DNA of 64,000 bases. Origin: Sphingomonas turrisvirgatae (GTDB lineage Bacteria > Pseudomonadota > Alphaproteobacteria > Sphingomonadales > Sphingomonadaceae). Of this stretch, positions 45,269 through 54,268 are shown piece after piece. Where the stretch lies: NCBI RefSeq assembly GCF_001721295.1, contig NZ_MDDS01000006.1, positions 1 to 64,000 on the forward strand, in the 5' to 3' direction. The translations under genes and the position numbers were made by a program. Each line of letters starts with the position of its first letter. Position 1 is the first letter of the stretch. A model generated the notes under the pieces. It saw only the letters and a list, made by a program, of their open reading frames with translations, had not been told where the DNA came from and made no database searches.

Positions 45269-46283
45269 GACCGACCTGCCCTACACCTATATCGCCAAGA
45301 GGAAATATTGGCGCTTCCGGCACAAGCTGGTCGGCGACATGCCCCTGCCCGGCAAGCCCGGCGACCCGGCGTTCCATGAAAAATACGCCGAGTTCAAGGC
45401 GCTCACCGAGCGGCAGAAGATTGATGCGACCCCCGCGCGCACCAGCTGGAAGTGGCTGATCCGTCAGTACCGCGCCAGCGCCGAGTACCGCGCGCTCGCC
45501 GATGCGACGCAGCTGGATTATTCGCGCACGCTCGATCTGCTCGACGACCTGCTCGGGAAGCAGCCCTTTGCGCTGACCACGACGACGATGATTCGCGCGG
45601 TCCGCGACAAGCATGCCGACCAGGCCCGCAAAGCGCACAAGATCAAGCAGGTCGCCTCGCTGCTCTACAGCTGGGCGGACGATCACCAACTGGTGAAGGC
45701 AGGCTTCAACCCGGCGAAGGATCTCCGCCGGCTCAAGAAGAAGGGCGGCACGCGCGAATATGTGTGCTGGTCAGACCATGAATTCGACCTGTTCATCAGC
45801 AAGGCCATCGTGCCGATGCAGACTGCGGCGATGCTGGCGCGCTACACCGGGCAGCGGGCGGAGGACATCGCGCGCATGGTCTGGTCCGACTACCAGGGTG
45901 ACATGATCCGGGTGCGGCAGAACAAGACCGGCACCCCATTGATGATCGCTTGCCCGGCGCCGCTGCAGCAGTACCTCTCCGCGATGAAACGCGGCCGTAG
46001 CGGCGTTGTCATCCTCACCAGCGCCGCCGGCGCACCGTATAATGCCAACAGCCTGTCATCGGCGATTGGGCGCGAGGTCCGCAAGATCGATGGCATGCCG
46101 GTCGACCGTTCGATCCATGGCCTGCGCTACATGTCCGGCGCCGACCTGGAGGAGGCCGGCTGCACCGTCGGGCAGATCACCGCGGTGCTCGGGCACCATG
46201 CATATCAAATGGCGATGAAGTACGCGACGCAACGCTTGCGCGCGCGTGAAGCCGCCGCTAAGCGCGATAGGAACGAAGCATGA
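45261..46283 (+). CDS. int: Tyrosine-recombinase integrase
   Basis: A 340-residue phage integrase. Catalytic residues are Arg199 (TGQRAEDIARM), His286-x-x-Arg289 (IHGLRYMSG), His312 or His313 (LGHHAYQMAMKYA) and Tyr321. The N-terminal 150 residues hold the arm- and core-binding domains. GTG start inside the excisionase gene. It lies 73 nt from tRNA-Cys, the presumed attachment site. Confidence 0.92.
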   Translation: MPRTDLPYTYIAKRKYWRFRHKLVGDMPLPGKPGDPAFHEKYAEFKALTERQKIDATPARTSWKWLIRQYRASAEYRALADATQLDYSRTLDLLDDLLGKQPFALTTTTMIRAVRDKHADQARKAHKIKQVASLLYSWADDHQLVKAGFNPAKDLRRLKKKGGTREYVCWSDHEFDLFISKAIVPMQTAAMLARYTGQRAEDIARMVWSDYQGDMIRVRQNKTGTPLMIACPAPLQQYLSAMKRGRSGVVILTSAAGAPYNANSLSSAIGREVRKIDGMPVDRSIHGLRYMSGADLEEAGCTVGQITAVLGHHAYQMAMKYATQRLRAREAAAKRDRNEA

Positions 46284-46356
46284 AATTGCGAACCACAGGG
46301 CCGGAAGTGCGAACTGGCCTGCATCATGCTTCGAAAATCGCGGTTTTCTGCGGTTT

Positions 46357-46430
46357 GGCCCGATGGCGGAGTGGTTACGCAGAGGACTGCAAATCCTTGC
46401 ACGCCGGTTCGATTCCGGCTCGGGCCTCCA
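46357..46430 (+). tRNA. tRNA-Cys (GCA)
   Basis: 74 nt including CCA. The acceptor stem GGCCCGA/TCGGGCC pairs fully, the discriminator is T, the anticodon loop is CTGCAAA with GCA, and the T arm is CCGGTTCGATTCCGG. The integrase gene lies upstream, so this is the likely integration target. Confidence 0.95.
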
Positions 46431-46452
46431 TCCATGGACCGCCGTGCCGGCA

Positions 46453-46719
46453 CTAGCCCGGTGGTTCATGCGAGGATGCGATCAGCGCCATGAAGTTTCG
46501 TGCGGCGTCCCGCTCCGCCTCGTCCTTGAAGGCGATGTCGAGGTCGGGCGCATCGCCGAGCATGTGCAGCACGGCCCATAGCGCAAAGCGGCGGCCGCGA
46601 TCCTGCTCGAGACCCAGATCGACCCGCATCCGCTCGGTGCCTGCGGCGAGCGCTGCGGGCGGAACGGCATCGATGTCCGCCGTGCCGAAATAGCGGCGAA
46701 GCTGATCGTCGAAGTCCAC
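46453..46719 (-). CDS. Conserved hypothetical protein, 88 aa
   Basis: MDFDDQLRRYFGTADIDAVP, GRRFALWAVLHMLGDAPDLD. A small acidic helical protein ATG-coupled (1-nt overlap) to rmuC, and like short proteins seen in sphingomonads. No function assigned. First chromosomal gene after the prophage. Confidence 0.7.
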   Translation of the reverse strand: MDFDDQLRRYFGTADIDAVPPAALAAGTERMRVDLGLEQDRGRRFALWAVLHMLGDAPDLDIAFKDEAERDAARNFMALIASSHEPPG

Positions 46720-48113
46720 TACTCGGCCGCTTCCTCACGGGGCGGTTCGATCAACCCGGCTTCCTCACCGTAACGCGCAAGCGATTCGACCGGCGGGAGT
46801 TCGGGGGTATCCTTCGACGTCGTCTCGATATTGAGGTCGCGGAACTTGCGCCCGGTGCTCAGCACGTTTCGTTCAAACGAACCGACGAACTGATTGTAGC
46901 GATTGACCGCGCTGCTGAGACCGCCACCAACGACGCGCAGATGCTCGGCAGCGACCGCCAGACGCTCGTGCATTTCCTTGCCAAGTTCACCGATGCGGCG
47001 GGCATCGTGCGCCAGCTTCTCCTGACGCCAGACCGCGGCGACGGTGCGCGCGATGGCGATGAGGTTGGTCGGGGTCGCCAGCAGCACGCGCTTTTCAAAG
47101 GCGAAATCCCACAGTGTCGAGTCGTGTTCGAGCGCCGCTGAAAGGAAATGCTCGCCGGGGACGAACATGATGACATAGTCGGGCGCTTCGTCGAACTGGT
47201 TCCAATAGGCCTTGTCGCCAAGCCCCTTCACATGCGCCTTCATCGCGGCGGCATGCAGTTCAAGGCCGCGCTGCCGTTCGGTTTCATCCACCGCGCCGAA
47301 TGCGTCCTGATAGGCGTTCAGCGACACCTTGGCGTCGATCACAAGCGCCTTGCCGCCGGGCACGCGAACGATGGCGTCGGGGCGCATGCGGCCGCCCTCC
47401 TCAAGCCCCACGCTGACTTCGGTGGCAAAGTCGGTGTGTTCGGACAGGCCGCACGTCTCGAGCACGTTCTTGAGCTGCTGCTCACCCCAGCGCCCGCGCG
47501 ATTTGGGGGCATTGCGCAGCGAATTGACAAGCTTCGCCGCCTCGGTGCTGACTCGCTCCTGCCCGATGCGCATCTGCTCGATCTGCCCCTTCAACTCGCC
47601 GAACGCGTCGCGGCGCTCGGCCTCCACCTTGGCGACGCCTTCCTCATAGCGTTGAAGGCGCTCGTTCACCGGTTGCAGCAGCGCGCGCAGGTTCTGGCCG
47701 GCGGTCGCTTCCGACTGTTTGAACCGATCCTCGGCTCGCTTGAGGAATGCTTCCTGGGTCTCGGTCAGCATCTGGTTGGCGGTTCCGCGAACCTGCCCCG
47801 CCATGGCATCGCGAGCCGCCTTGAACTCGGCCAGGCGCTCCTCGAACCCCTCGGCCTTGGCGCGCAGCTCGGTCAGCTGGAGGCGGACGACATCGCGTTC
47901 CTCGCGCACCACGTCGAGCTGGTCGCGCAGCGCGGGCAGTTCCTTCAGCCGCTCCTCAGCCGCGGCGAGATCGACGATCGCAGCCTTGAAATCGGCCTCG
48001 CGCCGGTCACGATCGTTGCGAAGGTCGCTCACGCCGCGGCTGGCCATGAACCAGCCGAGCGCGGCACCGGCGAGCAGCGCGAGAAGAATGGCGATCACAA
48101 ATTCGATGGTCAC
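46719..48113 (-). CDS. rmuC: DNA recombination protein RmuC
   Basis: A 464-residue protein with an N-terminal membrane anchor (FVIAILLALLAGAALGWFMA), a coiled coil to about 200, and the RmuC domain with nuclease-like features (GRWGEQQLKNVLETCGLSEH, GKALVIDAKVSLNAYQDAF, DYVIMFVPGEHFLSAALEHD). It limits inversions at short repeats. GTG start. Confidence 0.92.
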   Translation of the reverse strand: MTIEFVIAILLALLAGAALGWFMASRGVSDLRNDRDRREADFKAAIVDLAAAEERLKELPALRDQLDVVREERDVVRLQLTELRAKAEGFEERLAEFKAARDAMAGQVRGTANQMLTETQEAFLKRAEDRFKQSEATAGQNLRALLQPVNERLQRYEEGVAKVEAERRDAFGELKGQIEQMRIGQERVSTEAAKLVNSLRNAPKSRGRWGEQQLKNVLETCGLSEHTDFATEVSVGLEEGGRMRPDAIVRVPGGKALVIDAKVSLNAYQDAFGAVDETERQRGLELHAAAMKAHVKGLGDKAYWNQFDEAPDYVIMFVPGEHFLSAALEHDSTLWDFAFEKRVLLATPTNLIAIARTVAAVWRQEKLAHDARRIGELGKEMHERLAVAAEHLRVVGGGLSSAVNRYNQFVGSFERNVLSTGRKFRDLNIETTSKDTPELPPVESLARYGEEAGLIEPPREEAAE

Positions 48114-48244
48114 GGCCGCTCCGAAACGTCGTAAGGATCACGCCATGCCGGACGCCAGGCGCACGTCGATGACGACCGCGCAGCGCGCGGCGCTGCAGAA
48201 CATAGCCCGAACGATCGATGTAGGACAGCGTTAATGCAATGGCG

Positions 48245-48772
48245 TCACGCCGCGATGCGTCGCGCCTTGTCGAGCTTCTTCATGATCATCTGGCGCTTGA
48301 GGCGCGAGAGATGATCGAGGAACACGATGCCTTCGAGATGATCCATCTCGTGCTGGATGCAGGTGGCGAGCAATCCGGTAAACACCTCCTCATGCGCAAC
48401 GCCCTGATCGTCGAGCCACTTCACGCGGCAGGTGGCGGGACGATCGACATCGGCAAACTGGTCCGGCACCGACAGACAGCCTTCGGTATAGGTGTTCTGG
48501 TCTGCCGAAGGATCGAGGATTTCGGGGTTGATGAAGACACGCGGCGCCTTGATCGGCTTGCCCTCCTCGTCCTCCTCCTCCTGCAAATCCATCACGATCA
48601 CGCGCTTCGGCACGCCGACCTGGATCGCCGCAAGACCGATGCCGGGCGCGGCGTACATGGTTTCGAACATGTCGGCGATGAGCGCGCGCAGATCGTCGTC
48701 GACCGTCTCGACCGGGGTCGAAACAGTCTTGAGCCGGGGATCGGGAACTTCGAGGATCGGGAGAATGGCCAT
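48245..48772 (-). CDS. def: Peptide deformylase
   Basis: A 175-residue metal enzyme that removes the formyl group from nascent proteins. All three motifs are present: [10 protein letters not shown] (motif 1), EGCLSVP (motif 2, metal Cys) and QHEMDHLEG (motif 3, two His and catalytic Glu). It is near fmt, which adds the group. Between it and rmuC lie 131 nt with no convincing gene. Confidence 0.97.
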   Translation of the reverse strand: MAILPILEVPDPRLKTVSTPVETVDDDLRALIADMFETMYAAPGIGLAAIQVGVPKRVIVMDLQEEEDEEGKPIKAPRVFINPEILDPSADQNTYTEGCLSVPDQFADVDRPATCRVKWLDDQGVAHEEVFTGLLATCIQHEMDHLEGIVFLDHLSRLKRQMIMKKLDKARRIAA

Positions 48773-48841
48773 CGCCGCAATTTAGCCGCGCAGGGCAATT
48801 CCTTCAAGGTCAGGCGGCGTGCGGTTCAGGCAGGATGCGGC

Positions 48842-49438
48842 TCAGGCAACCGGGCGGCGGGCCCGCAACGCCTGGGCCAGCGTCCCTTCGTCCAGATAAT
48901 CGAGTTCGCCCCCGACGGGCAGGCCGTGGGCAAGTTGCGTGACGCGGACCGGATAGGTCTCGATCCGCTCGGCAATGTAATGCGCGGTGGTCTGCCCCTC
49001 CAGGGTCGCGTTCATCGCCAGCACGACTTCATCCACCCCGCCCTGCGCGATGCGGGCGACGAGCGAATCGATCGTCAGATCCTCTGGCCGCACGCCATCG
49101 AGCGCGGAAAGCTTGCCGCCCAGCACATGGAAGCGGCCGGGGAAGAGCCGCGAGCGTTCGAGCGCCCAGAGGTCGGCAACTTCCTCGACCACGCAAAGCT
49201 GGCGCGTGTCGCGGCGCGGATCGGCGCAGATCGCGCATGGGTCCGACGTATCGACGTTGCCGCAGGTGGAGCAGGTGGCGAGCCGCTGACTGACTGCCGT
49301 CAGCGCGGCGAGCAGCGGGTCGAGCGCAGTCTCCCGCTTCTTGAGCAAGTGCAGCACCGCGCGCCGCGCCGAACGCGGGCCGAAACCGGGAAGGCGCGAA
49401 AGCGATTGCGTGAGAGTTTCGATCTCGGGTGAGGCCAT
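48842..49438 (-). CDS. recR: Recombination protein RecR
   Basis: A 198-residue RecR: N-terminal HhH ([20 protein letters not shown]), zinc finger [16 protein letters not shown] (56-71), Toprim domain ([15 protein letters not shown]) and [16 protein letters not shown]. It loads RecA with RecFO. ATG 49438 gives the normal family length. It is divergent from fmt; TCACT-AAAAT-AGTGA at 49470-49484 lies between. Confidence 0.96.
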   Translation of the reverse strand: MASPEIETLTQSLSRLPGFGPRSARRAVLHLLKKRETALDPLLAALTAVSQRLATCSTCGNVDTSDPCAICADPRRDTRQLCVVEEVADLWALERSRLFPGRFHVLGGKLSALDGVRPEDLTIDSLVARIAQGGVDEVVLAMNATLEGQTTAHYIAERIETYPVRVTQLAHGLPVGGELDYLDEGTLAQALRARRPVA

Positions 49439-49504
49439 GGAGCGGATGTAGGCAGGCCAGCGAAAGCTTTCACTAAAATAGTGATTGGCGTTAAGGGCGC
49501 CACC

Positions 49505-50410
49505 ATGCGTGTAATCTTCATGGGTACGCCCGAATTCGCGGTGCCGACGCTGGATGCGCTGGTCGAAGCCGGGCACGACGTGGTGGCGGTGTACAGCCAG
49601 CCGCCCCGCGCCGGCGGCCGGCGCGGCAAGGCGCTGACTCCATCGCCCGTCCATGCCCGCGCGGCGGCGCTGGGCATCGAGGTGCGCACGCCCATATCGT
49701 TCCGGAAGGATGCAGATGCGGTGGCGGCGTTCGCGGCCCTGCAGGCCGATGTCGCGGTGGTCGCGGCATATAGCCTGATCCTGCCGGTCAGCGTGCTGGA
49801 CGCGCCGCGCATGGGATGCATGAACGTCCACGCTTCGCTTCTGCCACGCTGGCGCGGGGCTGCGCCGATCCAGCGCGCGATCCTGGCCGGAGACGCGGAA
49901 ACCGGCGTGGGCATCATGCAGATGGAGGCCGGGCTGGATACCGGACCCATGCGGCTTGAGGGCCGCACGCGCGTCGGCGGCAAGACGGCCGGCGAACTGA
50001 CCAGCGAACTTGCGGCAATGGGCGCGCGGCTGATGGTCGACGTGCTCGCGGATGTGGATGCGCATGTCCCGGTGCCGCAGCCCGACGATGGCGTGACCTA
50101 TGCCGCCAAGATCGACAAGGCGGAAACGCGGCTCGACTTTGCGCAGCCCGCAGATGCGGTGCTGCGGCAGGTGCTGGCGTTCAACCCGCCGGGCGCCTGG
50201 TTCGAGCTTGGCGGCGAGCGCATCCGCGTGCTGTCCGCCGAGCCGGTGGATACCAATAGCGCGGCCGGAACGATCATCGACGACGCGCTGACGATCGCCT
50301 GCCAGACGGGCGCGATTCGCCCGCTTTCCGTGCAACGCGCAGGGCGTGGCGTCATGACGTCAGTCCAATTGCTCAACGGCTTTGCGATGCCGGCGGGAAC
50401 GCAGCTTTGA
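49505..50410 (+). CDS. fmt: Methionyl-tRNA formyltransferase
   Basis: A 301-residue enzyme that formylates Met-tRNA(fMet). [20 protein letters not shown] is the usual start; the catalytic region [20 protein letters not shown] (about 104-123) holds the conserved Asn-x-His; the C-terminal OB-like domain follows. Start ATG 49505. TTGA overlap with truA. Confidence 0.97.
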   Translation: MRVIFMGTPEFAVPTLDALVEAGHDVVAVYSQPPRAGGRRGKALTPSPVHARAAALGIEVRTPISFRKDADAVAAFAALQADVAVVAAYSLILPVSVLDAPRMGCMNVHASLLPRWRGAAPIQRAILAGDAETGVGIMQMEAGLDTGPMRLEGRTRVGGKTAGELTSELAAMGARLMVDVLADVDAHVPVPQPDDGVTYAAKIDKAETRLDFAQPADAVLRQVLAFNPPGAWFELGGERIRVLSAEPVDTNSAAGTIIDDALTIACQTGAIRPLSVQRAGRGVMTSVQLLNGFAMPAGTQL

Positions 50411-51144
50411 CCCGATTTGCGCTGACCGTGGAATATGACGGGCGGCCCTTCATGGGCTGGCAGCATCAGGATCATGGGCCGAGCGTTCAGCAAGAGATCG
50501 AGGAGGCGCTGCACCGGATCACCCGCGAGGATGCGCTGGTCCATGCCGCCGGGCGCACCGACGCCGGTGTCCATGCCCTGGCGATGCGCGCCCACACCGA
50601 AATTGCAAAGGACATTGGCGCGTTCCGGTTGATGGAAGCGCTGAATTCGCATCTGCGCGCCGTGCCGGTCGCGATTCTGGCGTGCGAGGCCGTGGCGGAC
50701 GATTGGCACGCCCGCTTTTCATGCGTGGCGCGGCATTATGTCTATCGCATCGCCAATCGCCGCGCGCCGCTGACGTTCGACAAGGGGCTGAAATGGCGCG
50801 TGCCGGCAGAGCTGGATGCCGCGGCGATGCACGAGGCGGCGCAGCTGCTGGTCGGGCTGCATGACTTCACGACCTTCCGATCGGTTCACTGCCAGTCGGC
50901 GAGTGCGATCAAGACGCTCGACCGGCTGGATGTCGAGCGCGACGGCGACGAGATCCGCGTCCATGCCTCGGCACGGTCGTTCCTGCACCATCAGGTGCGA
51001 TCGATGGTCGGGTGCCTGCAGATGGTCGGGCGCGGGCAATGGACGGCGGATGATCTGGCGGATGCGCTGGCGGCGAAGGATCGCGCCGCGCTGGGGCTGA
51101 ATGCGCCGCCGGATGGGCTGTATTTCGTCCGTGCGGATTATTGA
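50407..51144 (+). CDS. truA: tRNA pseudouridine synthase A
   Basis: A 245-residue TruA that modifies positions 38-40 of tRNAs. The start [17 protein letters not shown] and [17 protein letters not shown] with the catalytic Asp are present, then [11 protein letters not shown] and [15 protein letters not shown] start overlaps the fmt stop; no better start is available. Confidence 0.95.
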   Translation: MTRFALTVEYDGRPFMGWQHQDHGPSVQQEIEEALHRITREDALVHAAGRTDAGVHALAMRAHTEIAKDIGAFRLMEALNSHLRAVPVAILACEAVADDWHARFSCVARHYVYRIANRRAPLTFDKGLKWRVPAELDAAAMHEAAQLLVGLHDFTTFRSVHCQSASAIKTLDRLDVERDGDEIRVHASARSFLHHQVRSMVGCLQMVGRGQWTADDLADALAAKDRAALGLNAPPDGLYFVRADY

Positions 51145-51160
51145 AGAAATCGGATCGCAA

Positions 51161-51266
51161 AAAGACACGAAGGCACAAAGCGCTGTACGTGGCGGGTAAG
51201 GGTCGTATCGTCAGGCTTGAAGGCGCTGCGCGCAGTGCGCGCCGCGCCTTTGTGGCTTCGTGTCTT
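51161..51266. repeat. Large imperfect inverted repeat between convergent genes
   Basis: AAAGACACGAAGGCACAAAG (51161-51180) pairs with CTTTGTGGCTTCGTGTCTT (51248-51266) with one mismatch and end slippage, around a loop with a GC-rich inner hairpin (about 51222-51243). Repeats of this kind occur between genes in many bacteria. It probably ends truA and the convergent methyltransferase transcripts. Confidence 0.65.
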
Positions 51267-51279
51267 CGTGCGAGCAAAT

Positions 51280-52476
51280 CTATCGGCTGAACTTCGCCGC
51301 GAGTTCGACATGGGTGGACCAGCGGAATTGACCGACGGGAAGCACCCAGTCGAGCCGATAGCCGCCCTTGCACAATGTCTCAGCATCGCGTGCGAAGGTG
51401 CTGGGATTACACGAGATATAGGCGATCGCCGGTGTGCTGGCGGCCGCAAGCTGTGCGACCTGCTCCTTGGCGCCGGCGCGGGGCGGGTCAAGGATCACGG
51501 CGTCGAACCGGTCGAGCTCGGCCGACATCAACGGGCGGCGGAACAGGTCGCGATGTTCGGTGAAGACCTGGCGTTGCGCGTTGGCCGCGGCAGCCTTGAG
51601 CGCCAGGATCGCCTCGCGCGCGCCCTCCCCGGCATAGACCTTCATCGCGGGCGGCATGGCGAGCGCAAAGGTACCAAGCCCTGCGAACAGATCGGCGACG
51701 ATGCGGGCGTTACCGATCGCCTCCCGCGCCGCGCCGATCAGCGCTGCCTCCCCCTCCGGTGTCGCCTGCAGAAAGCTGGCCGGCGGCAACGGCACGGCGA
51801 TGCCGCCGAACGTCACCGTTACAGGCTCCGGCTCCCAACGTGGCTCGGGGCCGAGGCCGTCGTCCACTGACAGCCGCGCGAGACCGTGGCGCTGCGCAAA
51901 GGCGGTGATCGCTTCGACCGCCTGCAGGCTATCGGTCACCAGTCCCTCGATCAGCACGTCCGGCCCCTGATCGCACAGAGTCAGGTGAACGTTGACGCGC
52001 CGGCTGGCCGGCAGGTGCACGGCAAGCAGGCCGCGCAGCGGCTGAAGCAACGCGAACAGCCGCGGGTCCAGGATTTCGCACTGCTGAAGGTCGATCAGCC
52101 GATGGCTTGCCTGTTCGGTGAAGCCGAGATGCACCTGCCGTCCACGCCGTTCGGCGTGAAGCGCGGCACGCCGGCGCGTGCGCGGCGGCGAAAGCGCCGG
52201 TGGGCGCAGGTCCGTCAACAAGCCATGCTGGGCGAGCGCGCCGGCAACCCGGGCCGTCAGGAAATCGGCATAGGCAGCGTCGTCGAGATGCTGAAGCTGA
52301 CAGCCGCCGCATTCGGGAAAGTGACGGCATGGCGGTTCCTGATGGTGTGGCCCCGGCACGAGCGTGCCGTCGGCAAGCAACCGGTCGCCCGGCGCGGCGA
52401 GCGGGACGTGACGACCATCGGCCGCGATGCCGTCGCCGCGCGCTGCAACCTGAAGGATGAGACCCGATTCGTTCAT
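51280..52476 (-). CDS. 23S rRNA m5U methyltransferase family (RlmD/TrmA-like)
   Basis: A 398-residue class I methyltransferase. An Fe-S type cluster CRHFPECGGC lies at about 50-59; SAM motifs ARIVADLFAGLGTFALAMPP and FDAVILDPPRAGAKEQV follow; the catalytic Cys is in YISCNPSTFARDAETL and the final Glu in WSTHVELAAKF. The TRAM domain appears reduced at the N-terminus. Exact target (U747/U1939 or tRNA U54) is not decided. Confidence 0.88.
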   Translation of the reverse strand: MNESGLILQVAARGDGIAADGRHVPLAAPGDRLLADGTLVPGPHHQEPPCRHFPECGGCQLQHLDDAAYADFLTARVAGALAQHGLLTDLRPPALSPPRTRRRAALHAERRGRQVHLGFTEQASHRLIDLQQCEILDPRLFALLQPLRGLLAVHLPASRRVNVHLTLCDQGPDVLIEGLVTDSLQAVEAITAFAQRHGLARLSVDDGLGPEPRWEPEPVTVTFGGIAVPLPPASFLQATPEGEAALIGAAREAIGNARIVADLFAGLGTFALAMPPAMKVYAGEGAREAILALKAAAANAQRQVFTEHRDLFRRPLMSAELDRFDAVILDPPRAGAKEQVAQLAAASTPAIAYISCNPSTFARDAETLCKGGYRLDWVLPVGQFRWSTHVELAAKFSR

Positions 52477-53867
52477 CGGCTGGCCCCAAGCACGATCGGC
52501 AGCGCGGCGGCAAGCTCGTCGGCCAGGAACGGCCGGCCGATCTGCCGCGCGGCTTCACCGTGCAGCCACACGCCGGCTGCGGCGGCTTCAAACGGCGAGG
52601 CCTGGTTTTGAGCGAGCATCGCGCCAATCGCGCCGGCGAGCACGTCGCCGGTCCCGGCGACCGCCAGATCGAAGGGCGCGCCGCTCGCAACCTGTACGTG
52701 GCCGGATGGATCGGCGATCACCGTGTCCGCGCCCTTGAAGACGACGACGGCCGGGGCCTGTTCGGCGGCTTCCTGCGCCCGGACGATCTTGCTGGCAGAC
52801 CCGTGGCCGAACAGCGCGCCGAACTCCCCGGCATGTGGGGTCAGAACGGTCGCGACCGCGCGATTGCGCAACTCTGCGCGATCGATCAGGTGCAGCGCGT
52901 CGCCATCGATCACCAGCGGATGGGAGCTGCCGAGCGCCGTCGCAAGCTTGGCCCGCGCATGATCGTCACGGCCAAGCCCGGGTCCCACGATCACGGCGCC
53001 GATCCGCGTATCCGCCAGCGCATCCGGGCTCCAGCGCCGCCGGACGATCGCATGCGGGGGATGCGGCAAGGCGCCGCTCAGCAGCACGACATAGCCCGCC
53101 CCCGCGCCATAGGCGGCACGCGCGGCAAGTTCAGCGGCGCCATGCATGGGACCGCCGATGATGGCGACGATCCCGCGGCTGTATTTATGCGAGCAATATT
53201 GCGGCTGCGCGATGCCAGGCGCGCCAAGGGTGCGGACGGAATGCACGGTTTCCGGCAGGCCAAGGTCGATGACGCGCACCGTGCCGCATTGCGCGGCCAT
53301 CGGGTAAAGGACATGCGCCGGCTTGCGCGCGCCCAGCGCCAGCGTGATCCCGTAGCGCGGGACGGCGAGCGTGGCGCGGTCACCGCCATGATCGGCATCG
53401 GCGCCGCTCGGGACATCGACGGCGATCGCCAGCTGCGCTGCTTCGACCAGCCGTCGGAGCGACGAAGCCAAGTCGTGATCGAGCGGGCGTGTAAGCCCGG
53501 TGCCGAACAGCGCGTCGACGAGGATGGGTTCGGCGGGAAGGTCCGCGGTGAAAGGCTCGACCGGGCCGGTCCACCGGCCACGCGCCGCGATCGCCGCCGG
53601 TGTCCGTGGTTCTGCCAGCGCGGCGACTCGCACGCCGAGACCGCGCGCCGCCAGCAAGCGTGCCGCGAGATAGCCGTCGCCGCCATTATTGCCCGGGCCG
53701 CACAGGATCAGGACGGGCGCGCCGAACGCCAGCCGCTGTACCCAGTCGGCGATCCCCCGCCCCGCGCGTTCCATCAATTCCTCGACGCTCGCGCCGGCCG
53801 CGATGGCGGCTGCTTCCGCCGCGCGCATCTGCCCGGCGGTGAGGATCGGATCGCCCCGATCGTTCAT
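52473..53867 (-). CDS. nnr: Bifunctional NAD(P)H-hydrate repair enzyme
   Basis: A 464-residue fusion. The N-terminal epimerase domain has LILCGPGNNGGDGYLAARLL (53-72) and DALFGTGLTRPL; the C-terminal ADP-dependent dehydratase has GPGLGRDDHARAK, LTPHAGEFGALFG and AVAGTGDVLAGAIGAM with the catalytic Asp. It repairs hydrated NAD(P)H. ATGA overlaps at both ends (52473-52476 and 53864-53867). Confidence 0.94.
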   Translation of the reverse strand: MNDRGDPILTAGQMRAAEAAAIAAGASVEELMERAGRGIADWVQRLAFGAPVLILCGPGNNGGDGYLAARLLAARGLGVRVAALAEPRTPAAIAARGRWTGPVEPFTADLPAEPILVDALFGTGLTRPLDHDLASSLRRLVEAAQLAIAVDVPSGADADHGGDRATLAVPRYGITLALGARKPAHVLYPMAAQCGTVRVIDLGLPETVHSVRTLGAPGIAQPQYCSHKYSRGIVAIIGGPMHGAAELAARAAYGAGAGYVVLLSGALPHPPHAIVRRRWSPDALADTRIGAVIVGPGLGRDDHARAKLATALGSSHPLVIDGDALHLIDRAELRNRAVATVLTPHAGEFGALFGHGSASKIVRAQEAAEQAPAVVVFKGADTVIADPSGHVQVASGAPFDLAVAGTGDVLAGAIGAMLAQNQASPFEAAAAGVWLHGEAARQIGRPFLADELAAALPIVLGASR

Positions 53868-54268
53868 CGCGCCGCGCCGGGTCGGATCGTCGCCGGGAGC
53901 CGATAGCGCGCTTCGTCGATCGCCACCTCGATCGCGTCCTGATCGATCACCCTGACCACGGCCTGCGCCGCGCCGTCGGCGGCAACGACGCCGCGACCAT
54001 CGCCGGTGATGCGCAGGCGGTGGAAGCCGCCATCGGGGTGGCGGATGGTGAGGATCAGGCCGTCCTGCGTCTGGCTGCGGTCGATCGTGCAGGTGAGGTC
54101 GAAGGCCGTGCCGGCACCGAGCGCGCAGGGAATGCGCCCCTCGGCCAGCGCGCGCGCTTCCTCGCCCCGCTCGATCGCGACGGCTTCGGCCTTGGTCTCA
54201 ATCTTCTGCTCACAGCCTGCAAGCAGCAGGGCCGCGAGCGCAAACCCCTTAAATATCCGCGTAGACAT
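53864..54268 (-). CDS. Hypothetical lipoprotein, 134 aa
   Basis: [20 protein letters not shown] gives a signal peptide with lipobox LLAGC. The mature part is beta-rich ([20 protein letters not shown]). It overlaps the ilvD end by 20 nt. Function unknown. Confidence 0.75.
   Translation of the reverse strand: MSTRIFKGFALAALLLAGCEQKIETKAEAVAIERGEEARALAEGRIPCALGAGTAFDLTCTIDRSQTQDGLILTIRHPDGGFHRLRITGDGRGVVAADGAAQAVVRVIDQDAIEVAIDEARYRLPATIRPGAAR

Larger units (their letters stand above)
1..46356. mobile_element. Podovirus-type prophage, left end outside the window
   Basis: Contiguous phage genes run from the left edge to the integrase beside tRNA-Cys: an accessory plus-strand operon, a leftward tail, lysis, head and replication block, an immunity region and a rightward recombination/integration operon. 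The right border is placed at the tRNA-Cys gene because the integrase ends 73 nt before it and chromosomal housekeeping genes follow. The left attachment site is not in the window. The head genes look BPP-1-like and the tail/ejection genes T7-like. No gross decay is seen except one small gene with an in-frame stop, so it may be intact. Confidence 0.93.

Noticed and set aside
1-46356. Diversity-generating retroelement, expected because of BPP-1 similarity
   Set aside because: No reverse-transcriptase motif, Avd-like gene or template/variable repeat pair was seen in the phage region.
48145-48234. 29-codon plus-strand frame between rmuC and def
   Set aside because: AAGGA precedes it and composition is acceptable, but there is no coupling, motif or other support.
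49439-50335. Long minus-strand frame extending recR upstream to 497 codons
   Set aside because: The extension is antisense to fmt; ATG 49438 gives the normal RecR length.
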